From the NCBI GenBank assembly GCA_023078555.1, contig CM041197.1:8898842-8962841 (forward strand): DNA of 64,000 nucleotides, read 5' to 3'. Positions 1-8,915 of the stretch are shown here, one piece after another. The DNA comes from Ulva prolifera. Lineage: Eukaryota > Chlorophyta > Ulvophyceae > Ulvales > Ulvaceae. The notes under the pieces are model-generated. The model saw nothing but the letters and a program-made list of their open reading frames with translations. It did not search any database and was not told the origin of the DNA. The number at the start of each line of letters is the position of its first letter. Positions within the stretch are counted from its first letter, which is position 1. The position numbers and the translations under genes are program-made.

Positions 1-1
1 T

Positions 2-2430
2 AAGGATATAATTCCTTATATGTCTTTTTTCAGGGACACCTCCGTTGAGGTGTTCCAGGATTTGCTGCAGCAGCAGCGTCCATGGGGGGTTGAGGTGTAT
101 GCATATCCCAGGGATGACAAGCTGCGGAAGTTGTCCCCTAGGGGTGTGTTAGCACATTGGGTCGGGGCTGGGCTGGGCCCCAGCATGCAGCGTGTGTACG
201 CCCAGGATGTTCCTGGGGGTAGGGTGTTTGTTGTGCGCCAGATCATGTGCACTGCGGATCAGATGATCCGCCACGTACGAAAGTACGATGCGTCCGCCGT
301 TGTGGACAAGAGAGAGCCTGCGGAGTTTGCGAACTCCTACACGGTTGTCTTTGAGGGGGATAACGAGGGTGAACGTGTGACAGACAGCGATGTTCCTGAT
401 TTCCTGTCTGACCACACATATGATGGGGGAGTGCTGCGCCGTCTGCGTGACCAGCTCCACACCCCCCCTGGGCACGGTAGGGTTCCTGTCATGGACATGA
501 CGTTCCGGCAAGACAACCCGGAGCCAAACCCCACGGCATATTCACCTCGGCTTGGGTATGGCGACTCTGCGGAGATAATTCGGCGTGACCCTGCTCGGGA
601 CACACCGGAAATGGCCAGAGCAGCTCTGCATCGCACGCGTGCGATGTCCAGGGCTGCAGCCCATCCTGACGTCATCCCCCCTCCCCGTGCACGTGGTGAA
701 CTGCGTCATTTGGAGGCTGGTCCCTCGCGCACAACTCGTTATGTGCCCACACGTGCTGCTGCATTGCACGACCCAGGTGTAGACGTTGCGTTCCCCGTTC
801 CTGTGTCTGCGAGTGAATCGGACGACGACATGGACAGTGATGGTCCTGGCGTCTATGACGACGATGACGAACAACGCATGGACTACACCGTCTCAGATGA
901 TGAAAGAGCTGCGGCTCATCAGAATCTGGAGGCTCAGCGGGTCCGCTCAGGGAGTAATTCGGCTGCGGCCTCAGCATCTGGCGCGGGGGCAGTTGCTCCG
1001 CCCCTGCGAGGAGCAGAGGCGCCGAGGCCCTTCTGGGAGGATGAGCCAGATGAGGTGGAGACCGGGTCCGAATTAGGGGGAGAGGGCCCGGACCCCTCAG
1101 CCGCTGTCGGGGTTGATTTGCCTGACGAGGTGAGGGCCATTCCAGCCGCCTTGCCCCGCATTAAAATCAATCCTCTTGTACGCAGACGCCTTGTTCCATT
1201 GGCTGCGGATGTAGCAGCTGTGCATATGAATGAGCCTGCGGGCTCTAATGCTAGTAGTGAAACAGTTGTTGCTGCTATTGAAGTTTCAGCTTGCAGGCAG
1301 GACACATCAGCCGCGGCTGACTGTGGAGTGTCCTGTGCAGGCCTGAAGCCTCAGCATGTGGAGTCTGGTGAGCAGCAGAGTGTTCAGCGTCGTGGGTCGC
1401 GCCGAGCAGCTGCCGCCAGGAAGCAGAAGGCCTCCTCCGACCCTGATATGCCTTCTATGAAGGAAGGACTTGCGGGTCCGGACAGGGATGCATGGCTGCG
1501 TGCCATGCAGGAGGAGGTAGATGCACTGGGTGAGCACGGAACCTTCGGGTTGTGCTATCTGCCTGCGGGCAAACGGGCTATCTCGGGCAAATGGGTGCTC
1601 AAGATCAAGCGTGGGCCTGCGGGGGAGATTCAGCGCTACAAGGCACGCTATGTAGCGCGGGGTTTTTCTCAGGTAGAGGGTGTAGACTTTTTTGAGACTT
1701 GGTCACCTGTTGGGAGCTATGCGACACTTCGTGTGTTGCTGTCAGTTGCTGCTCAGGCAGATTTAGAAATTAGACACATAGATATACAGTGTGCTTTTCT
1801 GAATGGTGAGCTGGAGGAGGAAGTGTTCGTTGAACAGCCCCCGTACTTCACTGACGGGACAGCACGTGTATGGAGATTGCATAAAACCCTGTATGGCCTG
1901 AAGCAAGCTGCTCGCGAGTGGCATAAAGCTTTAATAAAGGTCTTAGCAGAGATGGGATTTGTGTGCGCACAAAGTGATCCCGGACTGTATGTTAGAACAT
2001 CTGGTCTTTGTTTTATTTTCCTGTGGGTCGACGACTTGTTCATATTCAGCGGCACTGCGGGGCTGCAAGAACTTGTCGACATAATTCTCACAAAATTTGA
2101 AGGCAGAGACTTGGGTGAACTAGCATGGGCACTTGGCACTGAAATCATGCGTGATCGTAAGGCCAAGACAATCACCATGACACAGCGAAACAAAATCCAT
2201 AGCCTGCTTGAAAAGTATAGTATGTCTGATTGTCGAAAGTCTCCCACTCCGTTAGTGCCGCGGCAACAACTGAGGAGTGTGAAAGAGCATCCGGACCTGG
2301 AGAAAGCCAGTGCTGCTGAGCATTCCAGGTTCATGAGTGCTGTAGGAAGCATCCAGTACATTGCAGGAGTGACACGACCTGACCTCAGCTACGTGGCACA
2401 TGCCCTGGCCCGGCACATGTCCAGTAGTCT
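2..2430 (+). pseudogene. Copia-A copy 4 pol, first part (integrase C-terminus, linker, reverse transcriptase)
   Basis: The frame enters open at the window edge. It carries the end of the integrase region, a long acidic and Ala/Pro-rich linker (about 650-1450) and the copia-type reverse transcriptase (RVT_2). Visible RT signatures are the KWVLKIKR start near 1590, ARGFSQVEGVDF near 1655, DIQCAFLNGELEEE near 1780 and the catalytic WVDD near 2025; the usual first residue of that box is Tyr, here Trp. The frame runs into the Copia-D LTR after residue pair SS at 2430 and would stop at 2464 after ten or so foreign codons. The RNase H half continues at 6645. It is broken by insertion, not by mutation. 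Confidence 0.9.
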
Positions 2431-2978
2431 TGTGGTGAAACCAGGAGTTTCAGGAGAATCATAAGCATGGCTCAATAGGAGACTGCTGTGTGAGAGAGCT
2501 AGAAGCTAGCATATCAAGAGGTGGTTGTACGCATGGTTGCTGTACACGTGCTCGACGCGATCCTTGAGATAAAGGGACTCAGAAAGCGGGAGCGTTCGTT
2601 GTTTTGCACATAGGTAGACATTATGTGTCTGTGTGCTTGTTTGCATATAAGCCTTGTGTTGACTCCAGTAGGACATCTTGTCTATTGGAGTTAAACACAG
2701 GTATGGTGTCCTCTAGCTGACATGCATGGATATGTGGTTGGTTTGTGCTTGTGGACACATAGTCTGCTGAGCTGGTATAACTCAGCATGTTGAATGCAGG
2801 CTGCATGAATCTGTGAGCACTCTAGAGGGAGACACTCACAGCAGCTGTGTTCTTTCACAGGTATACTTCTACTTAGTGTATACCTCTGTAATCTTGTCTA
2901 TTGGAGTTAAACACAGGCTGCATGAATCAGTGAGTAATCTAGAGGGAGATACACTCACAGCAGCTGTGTTCTATCACA
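2431..2978 (+). repeat. 5' LTR of Copia-D
   Basis: This long terminal repeat begins TGTGGTGAAACC and ends ATCACA. It holds a TATA-like box CATATAAG at 2644-2651 and a TGTAA poly(A) signal at 2887-2891, about 240 bp apart. It contains an internal 63-bp imperfect direct duplication with 117-bp spacing (2799-2863 and 2916-2978), and a shorter motif, CTTGTCTATTGGAGTTAAAC, at 2677 and 2893. Confidence 0.92.
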
Positions 2979-2996
2979 GGTTATGGGCTCATTGTG
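2979..2996 (+). promoter_or_regulatory. Copia-D primer-binding site, initiator-Met tRNA internal fragment type
   Basis: The bases directly after the 5' LTR, GGTTATGGGCTC, are complementary to the anticodon arm of eukaryotic initiator tRNA-Met (GAGCCCATAACC) rather than to a tRNA 3' end. Priming by a half-tRNA cut in the anticodon loop is the mechanism known for Drosophila copia and relatives. The match is seen directly; its use as primer is inferred from position. Confidence 0.7.
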
Positions 2997-3005
2997 TTAA
3001 GCGCA

Positions 3006-3584
3006 ATGGAAGATCAACGAAGCAGCACTCTCCATGCCGTCCGCAAGCTGAAGCGGGGTGGGGACTACCGGCTGTGGGCTGCACAGTTCCGGGCATCCTT
3101 GACTACTATGGGAGTGGAGGGCTGGCTCACAGAGGAGCCAGACATGGCTGCACAACAGGAAGTGATGGCGGACGCGAAGGTCCGGAGCAGGATGCTGCTC
3201 TGCGTCGAAGACAGAGGTCTGGCGCGCATCATTGACCGTGCAGCCACCACCATGGCGGCGTGGCAGCAAGTGCGTGCTGAATACGAGGCGGAGCAGGAGC
3301 TTCGGCAACCGCTCTTGGTGAGCGAGCTGAATGACATTCGGCAAGGCTCATCGGAGGCATACACGCGGTATGCAGAGAGGGTGCTTGAGGTTCTTGAGAA
3401 GCTTCAAGACACCGACTTCGCGGCAGCGGATCAGCTGGCCGCGAATGCGCTCGTGCGTGGACTAAAGGAGGCTCCAGAGAGGGGGTCCCTGGTCATGATG
3501 CTTACACAGCATGTGAGCACAGGCTTCAACCAGGTCATGAAGGAGCTGAAGGCTGCCGTCAGACTGGTGGAGAGTTCTCAGTAG
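3006..3584 (+). CDS. gag: Copia-D Gag
   Basis: This is a 192-residue capsid-type Gag starting at the first ATG downstream of the primer-binding site (MEDQRSSTLHAVRKL). It has the copia Gag plan (retrotran_gag/UBN2-like): an early WAAQFRASL-type segment, then a helical repeat with WQQVRAEYEAEQELRQ and a SEAYTRYAERVLEVLEKL stretch near residues 115-135. It ends at a TAG (3582-3584). The pol frame beyond lies in the same reading frame with nine sense codons between the TAG and the first pol ATG, so this stop either marks separate expression or is read through. The zinc knuckle is on the pol side of the stop. Confidence 0.88.
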   Translation: MEDQRSSTLHAVRKLKRGGDYRLWAAQFRASLTTMGVEGWLTEEPDMAAQQEVMADAKVRSRMLLCVEDRGLARIIDRAATTMAAWQQVRAEYEAEQELRQPLLVSELNDIRQGSSEAYTRYAERVLEVLEKLQDTDFAAADQLAANALVRGLKEAPERGSLVMMLTQHVSTGFNQVMKELKAAVRLVESSQ

Positions 3585-3611
3585 AGTGCTGGGAACAGAG
3601 ATGGCAAGGCG

Positions 3612-6077
3612 ATGAACGCCGAGGGCCAGAAGAAGCGGAAAGAGACGCGGAAATGTTTCAACTGCGGGAAGGTAGGCCACATCCAGAAGGACTGTCGGCA
3701 ACCGAAGGTGAAGCCTGAGGATCGCCCGCGGCCGGCAGCAGCAATGGTTGCACAAGCTGCACATCCATCCGAGGGGATGGCAATGGCCGCCGGGGCAAGC
3801 ACTGATGCTCTGCTCTACGACAGCGGATCTTCTCACCACATTGTACACAATCGCAATGTGATTCGTGACATGAGACCTAGCAGCACCAAGCGAGTGGTTC
3901 TGGGAGGTGGTGAGTGCCACGATGTGATGGGAGAAGGAGAAGTGTGGCTGGATGGAGGCCCAGCGGGCCTGGTGCTGCTGCGTTCGGTGCTATGGGTACC
4001 GAGCATGACAGTGAACCTTCTATCAGGGTTCCTGGCAACTGAAGCCGCTCATGAGTGCACCCAGAAGGGTGACAGATGTCAGATCATGGACGCTAAAGGA
4101 GGCATCATCCTCACAGGACGGAAGCGTGGGCGTGTGTATGAAATGAACTGCGAGATGATGCCCGCGTATCCAGAGCCGGTGGGCTCAGAGTCCGATGAAG
4201 ACCTGATGACTCCTGATCTTGGAGAGCCAGACATGTATGCGGACATGCCACCACTGGAAGCTGCCAGTGATGCCGAGGACTCGGACGGTGAAGACTCCGA
4301 CGACGATGCTGGTGATGACGGCAATGAAGATGCTGGCGACGATGGCGGTGGTGATGCTGGTGATGACGGCAACGCCGATGGTGGTGAAGACCCCGACAAT
4401 GACGGTGATGCGGGCGCGCCACCCGTAGAAGAGATACCAGCACACAGGTACCCCAGACGGGAGCGGCGTGCACCTGATGCATTTCAACCCCATGCGTATG
4501 CGTTCGCTGCGGACGGGCTGACAGATGAACCGAAGACGACTGCGGAGGCGCTCGGCCGACCTGATGCGGAGCTCTGGCGTGCATCCATGGAGGCAGAGTG
4601 GGCATCCATCATTGAGAAGGGGGTTCTGGACCTCGTGACTGAAGTACCAATGGGAAAGAGGGTTCTGCCGATGAAACCAGTCTACAAAATCAAGCGCGAT
4701 GCGTTTGGAGCAGTTGACAAGTACAAGACCCGGCTGGTGGTGCTGGGGTGCTTGCAGCGCAAGGGCATGGACTTCGAAGAAGTTTTTGCTCCCACTGCTC
4801 AGCAAGCGACATTTCGAGTCATGCTCGCACACGCTGCGGAGCATGATTTTGAGCTGCATCAGTTTGATGTGGCAACAGCTTTCCTGAATGGGGAGCTTGA
4901 CCCAACCGGCGAGGTGTACGTTCGGATGCCGGAGGCATTCGGCGGCCGCACATACAGACTGCGGAAAGCTCTGTATGGGCTGAAGAAGGCTGCGCGTGCC
5001 TGGCACGCCAAGCTGCTAAGCGAGCTCACCCGTCTCGGATTCACTGCATCGGAGTCGGACCCATGCATGTTCTACAAAGGTGAAGGGCAGCGGCGAGTCT
5101 ACATTCTAATCTACGTGGACGACGGTATAATCATCGGCAGGAAGCAGATGGTTCAGGCAGCCTTGGCGGCAATCGCCGGCGCCTTTGAGGTCAAGGACAT
5201 CGGGAAGGTCACCTACTTCCTGGGTCTGCAGCTTCGGAGGGACCGTGAGCTAGGGCAGATCTGGTTGGGTCAGCCGAAGTATGCCCGTGATGTGCTGGAG
5301 CGTTTCGGCATGTCTGACAGCAAAGCGGTCACCACACCGCTGGAGGCAAACACACATCTGGGGCGACATGAAGGCACTCCTCTCGGTGATGAGACTCCAT
5401 ACGCTGAGCTTGTTGGGTCCTTGCTGTATCTGACTGTGAACAATCGGCCTGATCTTGCATATGCATGTGGTGTACTGAGTCGTTTTGTGGCAACTGCAAC
5501 TGATGTGCATTGGAAAGCTGCCAAGCGTGTGCTGCGGTACATTGCTGGTACGCTTGATAGGGGCATTGTGTATCAGCGTGGTATGCCCGCTGTAGAGGCA
5601 TACACAGATGCTGATTACGCTGGTGAGCCTGACTCTAGAAAGAGCACCTCAGGTGCAGTTGTACTCATGCATGGTGGTCCTGTGGTCTGGAAATCCAAGT
5701 TGCAGACTGTGGTAGCTTGCTCAACATGTGAGGCTGAGTATATGGCAGCAGCTGCAGCGGTGAAGGAGGTGTTGTGGGTTCGCAAGCTCATGGCTGAGCT
5801 GAGTGGGCAGATGCAGCGTATTCGGCTGTATGGGGACAACCAGTCCGCCCTTGTTTTGATGAAGCAGCATACTCCAGGAGCAGCTGGTAGGACAAAGCAC
5901 ATAGACATTGCGTTTCATTTTGTCCGCCACCGTGTGATGCAAGGAGACATTGAAGCAGTGTTTGTCAAGACAGAGGAGATGAAGGCTGACATCCTCACCA
6001 AGGCGCTTCCAGGCCCGAAGCAGGAGGCTGGAGCAAAGGCGCTGGGAATGCAGATCTCTCAGATTGAATCAGTCTGA
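3612..6077 (+). CDS. pol: Copia-D Pol polyprotein without integrase (zinc knuckle, protease, RT, RNase H)
   Basis: This is an 821-residue polyprotein. Order: CCHC knuckle CFNCGKVGHIQKDC (about residues 15-28); aspartic protease with DSGSSHH (about 70); a protease end at GRVYEMN (about 180); then an Asp/Gly-rich stretch of DDG repeats (about 215-270); a YPRRERRAPD motif typical of the integrase-RT junction (about 280); RVT_2 reverse transcriptase from KPVYKIKRD with DVATAFLNGELDP and catalytic YVDDG (about 502); and RNase H with TDADYAG, STCEAEYMA, YGDNQSAL and TKHIDIAFHFVR. The HHCC pre-integrase motif and the DDE integrase core are missing between protease and RT, yet the frame is open, so the loss is an in-frame deletion. 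The stop is TGA at 6075-6077, 14 bp before the 3' LTR. Confidence 0.92.
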   Translation: MNAEGQKKRKETRKCFNCGKVGHIQKDCRQPKVKPEDRPRPAAAMVAQAAHPSEGMAMAAGASTDALLYDSGSSHHIVHNRNVIRDMRPSSTKRVVLGGGECHDVMGEGEVWLDGGPAGLVLLRSVLWVPSMTVNLLSGFLATEAAHECTQKGDRCQIMDAKGGIILTGRKRGRVYEMNCEMMPAYPEPVGSESDEDLMTPDLGEPDMYADMPPLEAASDAEDSDGEDSDDDAGDDGNEDAGDDGGGDAGDDGNADGGEDPDNDGDAGAPPVEEIPAHRYPRRERRAPDAFQPHAYAFAADGLTDEPKTTAEALGRPDAELWRASMEAEWASIIEKGVLDLVTEVPMGKRVLPMKPVYKIKRDAFGAVDKYKTRLVVLGCLQRKGMDFEEVFAPTAQQATFRVMLAHAAEHDFELHQFDVATAFLNGELDPTGEVYVRMPEAFGGRTYRLRKALYGLKKAARAWHAKLLSELTRLGFTASESDPCMFYKGEGQRRVYILIYVDDGIIIGRKQMVQAALAAIAGAFEVKDIGKVTYFLGLQLRRDRELGQIWLGQPKYARDVLERFGMSDSKAVTTPLEANTHLGRHEGTPLGDETPYAELVGSLLYLTVNNRPDLAYACGVLSRFVATATDVHWKAAKRVLRYIAGTLDRGIVYQRGMPAVEAYTDADYAGEPDSRKSTSGAVVLMHGGPVVWKSKLQTVVACSTCEAEYMAAAAAVKEVLWVRKLMAELSGQMQRIRLYGDNQSALVLMKQHTPGAAGRTKHIDIAFHFVRHRVMQGDIEAVFVKTEEMKADILTKALPGPKQEAGAKALGMQISQIESV

Positions 6078-6091
6078 TGATTCAGGGGGGC

Positions 6092-6639
6092 TGTGGTGAA
6101 ACCAGGAGTTTCAGGAGAATCATAAGCATGGCTCAATAGGAGACTGCTGTGTGAGAGAGCTAGAAGCTAGCATATCAAGAGGTGGTTGTACGCATGGTTG
6201 CTGTACACGTGCTCGACGCGATCCTTGAGATAAAGGGACTCAGAAAGCGGGAGCGTTCGTTGTTTTGCACATAGGTAGACATTATGTGTCTGTGTGCTTG
6301 TTTGCATATAAGCCTTGTGTTGACTCCAGTAGGACATCTTGTCTATTGGAGTTAAACACAGGTATGGTGTCCTCTAGCTGACATGCATGGATATGTGGTT
6401 GGTTTGTGCTTGTGGACACATAGTCTGCTGAGCTGGTATAACTCAGCATGTTGAATGCAGGCTGCATGAATCTGTGAGCACTCTAGAGGGAGACACTCAC
6501 AGCAGCTGTGTTCTTTCACAGGTATACTTCTACTTAGTGTATACCTCTGTAATCTTGTCTATTGGAGTTAAACACAGGCTGCATGAATCAGTGAGTAATC
6601 TAGAGGGAGATACACTCACAGCAGCTGTGTTCTTTCACA
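6092..6639 (+). repeat. 3' LTR of Copia-D
   Basis: This repeats 2431-2978 with apparently one base change and is preceded by the polypurine tract CAGGGGGGC. It ends TTTCACA, followed by the target duplication AGTCT at 6640-6644. Confidence 0.93.
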
Positions 6640-6644
6640 AGTCT

Positions 6645-7206
6645 GAAGGAACATTGGTTGGCTGTGCAACACGTTCTGAGATACCTGCAGTCCACAAAGA
6701 ATTTAGGAATACAATTTATAGGCTCTGTGGGGCATGGGTGCCTGTTAGAAGATTTTTCTGATGCAGATTTTGCGAACTCTGCTGATTTGAAGAGTGTGTC
6801 TGGTGTGGTTCTTCGAGTGTATGGGAACTGTGTTCTCTGGCGCTCGAAGAAACAGAGTATAGTGGCAGGGGATACAACAGAGGCTGAGCTCATTGCGATG
6901 AGTGCAACAGCCAACGAGCTGATGTGGGTGAAGCAGTTGCTTCTCGACCTAAAGCTCGTCCCGTATAAGCCAACTCTGTGGGGTGATAATAAAAGTGCCA
7001 ATATCTTGGCAGTAAATGCTGTGTCCTCTGACAGATCTAAGCACATTCGTGTGCGGCACTTGCGAGTGCGGGAATATGTCCAGATGGATGAACTTAAGGT
7101 AGCATGGGTGGGCACAGTTGATCAGTTAGCGGATGTGTTTACTAAAGTGCTGCCCGGACCTGCTTTGTTAGAAGTTTGTAATAAACTCCAGCTAGTGGAG
7201 ACTTAG
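6645..7206 (+). pseudogene. Copia-A copy 4 pol, second part (RNase H)
   Basis: The pol frame resumes after Copia-D with KEHWLAVQHVLRYLQS. It carries the copia RNase H set: SDADFANSADLKSVSG, TTEAELIAMS, WGDNKSANILAV and DRSKHIRVRHLRVRE. It ends at TAG 7204-7206, 17 bp before the 3' LTR. Compared with copy 3 it has small substitutions (EDF for EAF, EVCNK for EVRNK) and no internal stop. On its own it has no start. Confidence 0.88.
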
Positions 7207-7223
7207 CAGGGTTTATGGGGGAG

Positions 7224-7569
7224 TGTCACAATGCATGAGCCTGCGGGCAGCAGCGTGGTGACAGGTGCACCCATGCACGATCTGCGGATCACGTGCAGGG
7301 GTAAGCCGCCAGCCAGGATCGTATCGATGTAGCGAGAGAGATCCTGCGAGGGTTTCCCAGCGTAACCCTCGAGTGTTTACAGTGTGCATATATTGCAGTG
7401 CACACTAAGAGCTGTAACCTTTTCCTTTACTGTTTCACGGTACTAGCTGTACCCTGTCTCCTCCCGCATTCCTCGGTTCTACCTCTGTGCGCAGCAGGTA
7501 TGGAATGCTGGCTACCTGACCTGACCTAAGACTGCGTGTCTGACCTGACAGATAGAGTGCTTTCTGACA
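7224..7569 (+). repeat. 3' LTR of Copia-A copy 4
   Basis: This 346-bp LTR begins TGTCACAATGCATGAG after the polypurine run TATGGGGGAG and ends TTTCTGACA. The flanking five bases are TGCAC; the matching 5' duplication is outside the window. Confidence 0.92.
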
Positions 7570-8907
7570 TGCACGCCCGCCATGGTCCCCGTGAGCTGCC
7601 ACAATATGACGGTTTTGTGCAGTGGTAGCACTGCCTACATTCGACAATGGCCATGCGTCCACAAACACGCGGCCCTTTGAGTTGTTGAAGCATATCAAGC
7701 ATGTGCTTCAAGAAGTGGGCCAAATGCCCATGTTTGGCGTCTCAATATCAGAGTTTCGGCGCCTTCTTGAGGTCATCCAAGCCAATGACGCCGCCGACTC
7801 GGCCGCGGTTCGTAGGTCTACAGCTATTGCCAACCTAATCAACGTCACGGCCGCCTCAAAGGGCAGAGTCGTGGGAACATACCTTGAGGATATCATATTC
7901 GCGTTCTATCCGACTTGATTTCCTGACACATATATCCTAACATCCTTGTAACCTGATTGCAAGGCAGACACGGTGTTCGCTCCAGTTCCGAGGACAGGGT
8001 GCCGTCCCCACGTAGTGGGCCTTACCTTTGCGATCTGTTCAGGTGTACCCATGTTGTGTCACTCACGTTTGATTTTCCTCCACGCCAGTTTGTCTGTGCT
8101 TCGCAATATGGAGCTTCGCTCCTTTGTTAAGGGGGGAAATGTTGTGATACGAACATCTCACACTGGCACTCACAAAATATCAGCCAAACACATGTGCTGT
8201 CACTCGCTGACTCGGATGCATGCATGCTCGCTGACGCGACCCTTGCATGTCCAAGTACAACCCACAATATACACTCCAAATGCGTGTAAGACAAGTACAT
8301 GAAGTTCGGGCAACACCGTTCACCACAGTACGTCTGGTCGCAACTCGAACACTGCACCATGCTTAAAGAATGCGGGGCAACCTTGAACGCTGCGACATGA
8401 ACAGTCACGCGCTTGACGCGTCTACAACCAGCTCAGCGGCGCACATCACGTCCAACAACACAATAATCACAGACGATGACACCTATCTGTCCTCCTACCG
8501 AGATGCTGCCCAACAAGCACTCGCACCGAGCCATCAGTGTCCCACGCGCCTGCAACCATGCCACGCCACAGCGGGCTTAGGGTGCATCCTACATGGGCGC
8601 ATGCATACACCGCTGCTCACACATCCAGCGCAGGCGCTACGTAAAAACAACGCAGCGCCTGCTCTGATGAATATCAACCATAACATACAGATTTCCCCCG
8701 CATATTCGGGGCCTCTGGTGGGTGCTCGCGATTGTGCGGCATCTCGGCGAGGCCAGCCAAGCAGGGGGTCGTTCTGGGCGCGTCACGGGTATTTATACAT
8801 GCACTTGTTGGGTCTGGTCCCTCGGCGGTGCGCCCATCGTCTAGGGCACCAAGAAGCAATCTTGCATCGCCAAATCGACAATGGCGGAAGAGTACATCGC
8901 GGCATCG
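7570..8907. other. Decayed retroelement flank, no intact gene
   Basis: This stretch has no gene I recognise. A 98-codon open frame ends at 7918 (LLKHIKHVLQEVGQMPMFGV) and looks like coding remnant. At 8127-8150 a purine run AAGGGGGGAAA is followed by TGTTGTGATACG, which has the layout of a polypurine tract and LTR start and resembles the junction in the TRIM element (AAGGGGGGAGG then TGTTGTGAAAG). The supposed LTR may end near 8350 (CTCGAACA), but I cannot pair it with a second copy. Confidence 0.4.
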
Positions 8908-8915
8908 ACCGCTAC

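Larger units (their letters stand above)
2431..6639 (+). mobile_element. Copia-D: complete Ty1/copia element lacking integrase
   Basis: This is a full-length LTR retrotransposon of a second copia family. It has two 548-bp LTRs (2431-2978 and 6092-6639) that appear to differ only at one base near the end (A at 2974, T at 6635). It starts TG and ends CA, carries a primer-binding site right after the 5' LTR and a purine run (CAGGGGGGC) before the 3' LTR, and is flanked by AGTCT. Order inside is gag, zinc knuckle, protease, acidic linker, reverse transcriptase, RNase H. The GAG-pre-integrase and integrase domains are absent, so it probably integrated using another element's integrase. Confidence 0.93.
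1..7569 (+). mobile_element. Copia-A copy 4, 3' portion, interrupted by Copia-D
   Basis: This is the 3' part of a Ty1/copia LTR retrotransposon; the window opens inside its pol gene, so the 5' LTR, gag, protease and integrase lie outside. It runs 1-2430, is interrupted by Copia-D, and resumes at 6645 up to its 3' LTR, which ends at 7569. The AGTCT duplication at 2426-2430 and 6640-6644 proves the interruption is an insertion. With Copia-D removed, the pol frame joins without loss (2-2430 plus 6645-7206, 997 codons), so this copy was intact when Copia-D landed. It is very close in sequence to copies 1 and 3 (subfamily A1). Confidence 0.93.

Noticed and set aside
16-252. Many open frames antisense to, or overlapping, the copia genes
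   Set aside because: They recur at the same offset in every Copia-A copy, follow the codon structure of the pol gene on the other strand and have no domains of their own.
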